From Parahaliea maris (GTDB lineage Bacteria > Pseudomonadota > Gammaproteobacteria > Pseudomonadales > Halieaceae): a stretch of DNA of 64,000 nt. The notes below the pieces were generated by a model that saw only the letters and a list, made by a program, of their open reading frames with translations, made no database searches and was not told the DNA's origin. Position numbers and translations under genes: made by a program. The stretch covers positions 248,001 through 312,000 of the forward strand of contig NZ_VRZA01000004.1 in NCBI RefSeq assembly GCF_008064665.1, given 5' to 3'. Positions 63,315 through 64,000 of this stretch are shown one piece after another; the stretch's first letter is position 1, and every line of letters starts with the position of its first letter.

Positions 63315-63448
63315 AAATCCGAGAACACTGCTTACGCCAAGCAGAACAATAAATGAGGATGCTTGAAATAAAATTTTAATCGCCTAGGCCTTTTTATGCA
63401 TAAAGCCGTCAGTTGCGGCAACTGAAAGTTGTCCGCAACGTGGCCTTG

Positions 63449-63739
63449 TTACGCGCTCACGCTCAGAAGCGGCTCGACATGAGTAGCCGGCCGATTGGCG
63501 GAAAGATCATGAATTGCCTGAAGATTAAGCCAAAATTCCGGCGTGGTTTGAAATGCCTCGGAGAACAGCCAGGCTGTTTCAGGCGTAACGCCTCGCTTGC
63601 CCCGCACGATTTCGTTGACACGCTGAACTGAAATACCTACGTGAGCGGCAAGCGCCTTTTGGCTAACCCCTAAGGGCTCCAGGAATTCTTTGAGAAGTAT
63701 TACCCCAGGATGGGTAGCTGTTCTGTTACTAGGAATCAT
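63449..63739 (-). CDS. higA: HigA-type antitoxin (XRE family)
   Basis: A 96-residue protein, MIPSNRTATHPGVILLKEFL at the start, with the helix-turn-helix LGVSQKALAAHVGISVQRVN and EIVRGKRGVTPETAWLFSEA. This is the HigA/VapI antitoxin pattern. It follows the toxin gene by 18 bp on the minus strand, the toxin-first order typical of higBA. It represses its own promoter and neutralises HigB. Confidence 0.9.
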   Translation of the reverse strand: MIPSNRTATHPGVILLKEFLEPLGVSQKALAAHVGISVQRVNEIVRGKRGVTPETAWLFSEAFQTTPEFWLNLQAIHDLSANRPATHVEPLLSVSA

Positions 63740-63757
63740 AAGTTACCTCACACCTTT

Positions 63758-64000
63758 CTAGTGATAATCCATGATTTGGACATCATGGGCACCACTTTCA
63801 ATCCAGCGGAACACGATGCGCCACTGAGAATTAATTCGAATACTATGGAAGCCCTTTAAGTCTCCTTTCAGTGCTTCAAGTCTATTTCCAGGCGGCGATT
63901 TCAAATCATCGAGCACTTGAGCCGCATTCAAAACGTCAAGCTTATAAAGTGCCTGCTCATGTATTGGACCTGGAAATTTCCTACTCTTCCGACTGGAAAT
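63758..64000 (-). CDS. higB: HigB-type toxin (RelE superfamily), 5' end outside window
   Basis: An 80-codon open frame to the stop at 63758 reads SRKSRKFPGPIHEQALYKLD at the edge, then GNRLEALKGDLKGFHSIRIN and QWRIVFRWIESGAHDVQIMD. This is the RelE/HigB ribosome-dependent mRNase core, with the late arginine-rich QWRIVF strand. About 12 N-terminal residues are missing beyond the window edge. It is the first gene of the higBA pair. Confidence 0.88.
   Translation of the reverse strand: MSSRKSRKFPGPIHEQALYKLDVLNAAQVLDDLKSPPGNRLEALKGDLKGFHSIRINSQWRIVFRWIESGAHDVQIMDYH

Overview
The window is about 64 kb of GC-rich, gene-dense bacterial chromosome. The conserved order purB-hflD-mnmA-nudix, together with roxA (ycfD), ybiT, ppnP, tpm and many outer-membrane barrel proteins, points to a Gammaproteobacterium. 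The mix of DcaP-like porin, several exported amidohydrolases and a DUF2239 gene fits a marine Cellvibrionales/Halieaceae-type organism, but that placement is inference. I saw no rRNA, tRNA, CRISPR array, prophage or intact insertion sequence.

Layout. 1-6.9 kb: DUF1232 (YkvA) protein, WYL regulator, a DUF2868 membrane protein/DUF3482 GTPase pair, and a two-subunit IorAB-like molybdenum oxidoreductase. 6.9-9.1 kb: a DUF222-HNH nuclease with a consensus LexA box in front of it, divergent from an exported DsrE-like protein. 9.1-18.8 kb: the most distinctive block, a winged-helix/TPR regulator divergent from a six-gene run (DcaP-like porin, second outer-membrane protein, SxxK serine hydrolase, M20 hydrolase, two tandemly duplicated exported amidohydrolases), which reads as an uptake and hydrolysis pathway for an unknown amide or peptide-like compound. 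18.8-31 kb: FlgO/TPR membrane protein, VOC protein, O-methyltransferase, a PD40-amidohydrolase fusion, peroxiredoxin, outer-membrane barrel, DUF885 peptidase and MATE pump. 31-37 kb: housekeeping genes (roxA, purB, hflD, mnmA, nudix). 37-47 kb: a phosphatase/di-heme peroxidase/GNAT operon whose peroxidase is frameshifted, alkyl-sulfatase-like lactamase-fold lipoprotein, MATE-DUF2239 operon with a strong inverted-repeat operator, YtcJ-like amidohydrolase, and an APC permease operon. 47-59.8 kb: small stress or detoxification genes, an unusual membrane monooxygenase/EEP/PLD operon, a five-gene operon (PfpI-like, CPBP, ferredoxin, tpm, glycine-rich domain protein), ybiT, ppnP-hopJ and MAPEG.

59.8-64 kb is accessory in character: lower GC, two copies of an inverted-repeat element of about 65 bp plus short relics of its ends, an 18-bp palindrome shared with the HNH gene, a frameshifted gene, a hypothetical protein whose C-terminus is encoded by a repeat copy, and a HigBA toxin-antitoxin pair cut by the window edge.

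The best candidates for something undescribed are the LexA-controlled HNH gene together with its in-gene palindromes (which recur between genes about 52 kb away), and the exported amide-hydrolysis cluster with its dedicated regulator. All function calls come from reading translated sequence and motifs; no database search was possible.
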